Shown: positions 21,734 to 23,025 of the stretch, piece after piece
Numbering within the stretch: position 1 is the first letter of the stretch
Layout: every line of letters begins with the position of its first letter
Source of the DNA: Candidatus Electronema nielsenii
Lineage (GTDB): Bacteria; Desulfobacterota; Desulfobulbia; Desulfobulbales; Desulfobulbaceae
Reading direction: 5' to 3'
Length of the DNA stretch: 23,025 bases
NCBI GenBank assembly: GCA_026122915.1
Contig: JAGIXO010000015.1
Coordinates: 1 to 23,025, forward strand
Translations under genes and position numbers: made by a program
Notes under the pieces: model-generated
Database searches by the model: none
Seen by the model: only the letters and a program-made list of their open reading frames with translations
What the model was told of the DNA's origin: nothing

Positions 21734-23008
21734 TTACTTCGTTAGCAGATGATCAGCAAGGGCTTCCAGCTCTTGCTCCGAGCCGGGGAAGGGCGGCATC
21801 ATGTTGGCTGCCGCACCTTTTGGCTGACGAACGAAGTCCATCAGTTTGGCCTTGTCGTATCTTTGCGCCAAACCAGTCAGCGAAGGTGCACCCGCACCGC
21901 CCGCATGGCAGTTCATGCAGCCCACGTCTTTAATCACCTGCTCGCCGCTCACCGGCGCAGCAGTGTTTGCCACGGTAGCCGGCACGGGAGGTGCGGCGAT
22001 GTTGCCGGGAACAAACTTCTGGTTCATGTACATCGTTCCCCAGACCAAGTACGGTTTTCTTGCCCTCTCACGAGTAAAACCACCCATGAAGAAGGCGAGG
22101 AACATGGCCAGCGAAGCAGCCGCCAGAGCTTTACGGCCTTTTTCATGTCCTTGCACCCAGTACAGAACGCCGCCGATCATTGCCAGCGTGGCCAGCGTAA
22201 TCATGGTGTAGAGGAAAGGCGTGGCCATGCCGTCAGTTATCTGCTGCCACGGATTGGGAGCAGGAAGTGTTTCGGTGGCGGACTTGACCTTGAAAAGGAA
22301 GCTGAGACCGGAAAGCGGCTGGAGGAACAGCAGGGCAGCTCCGATCTTACCAGTAAACAGGTTCATCTTGTTGAAATATGCCTGCTCTGCGCCTTGGGTT
22401 TTGGTGGATTTTAAATAAGTCCAGAGGAAAACCAGCAGGGTGGCATTGATCAAACAGGGCAACAAGATATGGAGGGTTGACTCCACCAGAATGGGGTTAA
22501 AGAAAGCATCCCAGCGGGCACCGGTCTGCATCCATTTGCCGGGCACCAGCATGAACGCCCAGATACCGTTGATCAAAAACCCAGCCATCAGGGCAAAAAA
22601 GCCGGTGATCACACCGTAAGCAATGTGCAGCCCCCGTGAGACCGAATTCCATGTATGATGATAAATGACTGAGAAGATCATCAGCAGCAGAAAGACCGCG
22701 CCCTCAGCAAGAAAAGGCCAGAACTGCATTGAGTAAAGAAACGCACCAAACTGGCTCCAGAGGCCGATGGTCAACACTACGATGGCCACGCCCAGCACGC
22801 CGTTGATTTTCATCATGTCGGAGAGGAAGCCAGACACGCTTTTTGCTAACTTGATGTAGTCCTCATCCTTCTTTTTCGTTCCCCACCATTCTGCCACCAC
22901 TGACAGGACTGAGCCTCCTACCGCGAAAAACGCGAAAAAGACATGAATGAGGATGACCGTTGCCATGATAATACTGTTCCCTATCAGGGGAAATTGCACG
23001 CCGTCCAC
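21734..23008 (-). CDS. CydA-like oxidase subunit fused to a mono-heme cytochrome c domain
   Basis: The 424-residue inner-membrane protein has about eight hydrophobic segments resembling cytochrome bd subunit I. Candidate haem ligands His22 and His180 and the conserved Glu102 (LAEGAVF) align with E. coli CydA His19, His186 and Glu99. ARKPYLVWG (316-324) corresponds to the GRQPW motif. The long quinol-binding Q-loop is missing. A C-terminal periplasmic domain (about 350-424) carries CMNCH (364-368) for covalent haem and Met404 in MPPF as likely axial ligand. GTG 23008 is the start, with AGGAG 7 nt before it. The fused haem c and lack of Q-loop suggest electrons come from a cytochrome rather than quinol, as in cytochrome c-bearing bd-superfamily members. 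No subunit II gene is in view; the upstream side is outside the window. Confidence 0.85.
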   Translation of the reverse strand: MDGVQFPLIGNSIIMATVILIHVFFAFFAVGGSVLSVVAEWWGTKKKDEDYIKLAKSVSGFLSDMMKINGVLGVAIVVLTIGLWSQFGAFLYSMQFWPFLAEGAVFLLLMIFSVIYHHTWNSVSRGLHIAYGVITGFFALMAGFLINGIWAFMLVPGKWMQTGARWDAFFNPILVESTLHILLPCLINATLLVFLWTYLKSTKTQGAEQAYFNKMNLFTGKIGAALLFLQPLSGLSFLFKVKSATETLPAPNPWQQITDGMATPFLYTMITLATLAMIGGVLYWVQGHEKGRKALAAASLAMFLAFFMGGFTRERARKPYLVWGTMYMNQKFVPGNIAAPPVPATVANTAAPVSGEQVIKDVGCMNCHAGGAGAPSLTGLAQRYDKAKLMDFVRQPKGAAANMMPPFPGSEQELEALADHLLTK

Positions 23009-23025
23009 TTTGTTTCTCCTTTTTT

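Noticed and set aside
21749..22414. Plus-strand open frame opposite the CydA-like gene
   Set aside because: The product is low-complexity and unrecognisable, while the minus strand encodes clear membrane segments and a CXXCH motif.

Overview
The window looks like a chromosomal segment of a Gram-negative bacterium of roughly even base composition. It has Wzm/Wzt-type surface-polysaccharide export genes, exported proteins with signal peptides, E. coli-like -35/-10 promoters and good Shine-Dalgarno sites. The paired ADP-glucose pyrophosphorylases and the CydA-like/cytochrome c fusion remind me of Desulfobacterota (Desulfobulbales-like, perhaps cable-bacterium relatives). That placement is from memory of similar proteins and is weak.

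Layout. (1) 1-226: a degenerate tandem array of 22-23 bp units directly upstream of a sigma70-type promoter. (2) 380-2904: two overlapping glgC-type genes, the first with an altered nucleotide-binding signature and the second canonical; together they probably make ADP-glucose for glycogen. (3) 2965-3041: tRNA-Arg(CCT) with its own promoter and a possible terminator. (4) 3155-19600: a 16.4 kb run of co-directional genes with overlaps or gaps of at most about 35 bp, except for one 167-bp gap that holds a gene remnant. It starts with nucleotide-sugar synthesis (UDP-xylose synthase, then Gmd and Fcl for GDP-L-fucose). A two-gene type II restriction-modification system of the MjaI kind sits between gmd and fcl. 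A carbamoylation module follows: a 49-codon remnant of a carbamoyltransferase, an SGNH-type membrane-anchored protein, an intact carbamoyltransferase, an SxtJ-like protein and a DUF5989-like protein. Then come ABC export genes (wzm, wzt), a glycosyltransferase with a duplicated C-terminal domain, a ZIP metal transporter, a small periplasmic DUF5329-type protein and a bifunctional aldolase/short-chain dehydrogenase. A terminator closes the run.

(5) 19670-21303: a monocistronic unit with tandem promoters, a leader of about 165-240 nt, a strong ribosome binding site and a strong terminator. It encodes an exported protein with ten 23-residue repeats, three pairs of cysteines and a C-terminal peptidoglycan-binding domain. 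(6) 21304-21733: intergenic DNA with an imperfect palindromic repeat and a hairpin. (7) 21734-23008, minus strand: a short CydA-like oxidase subunit fused to a mono-heme cytochrome c domain.

Reading the middle together: the cell probably makes an exported glycan containing fucose and/or xylose, decorates it with carbamoyl groups and possibly other groups, and exports it through Wzm/Wzt. The restriction-modification pair looks like a later insertion into that operon. By eye I found no CTAG anywhere in the window, which fits the CTAG specificity known for MjaI. The least described items are the 22-23 bp array, the methyltransferase with an apparent staphylococcal-nuclease-like tail, the 13-bp repeat at the restriction-modification gene junctions, the duplicated domain in the glycosyltransferase and the 23-residue repeat protein.
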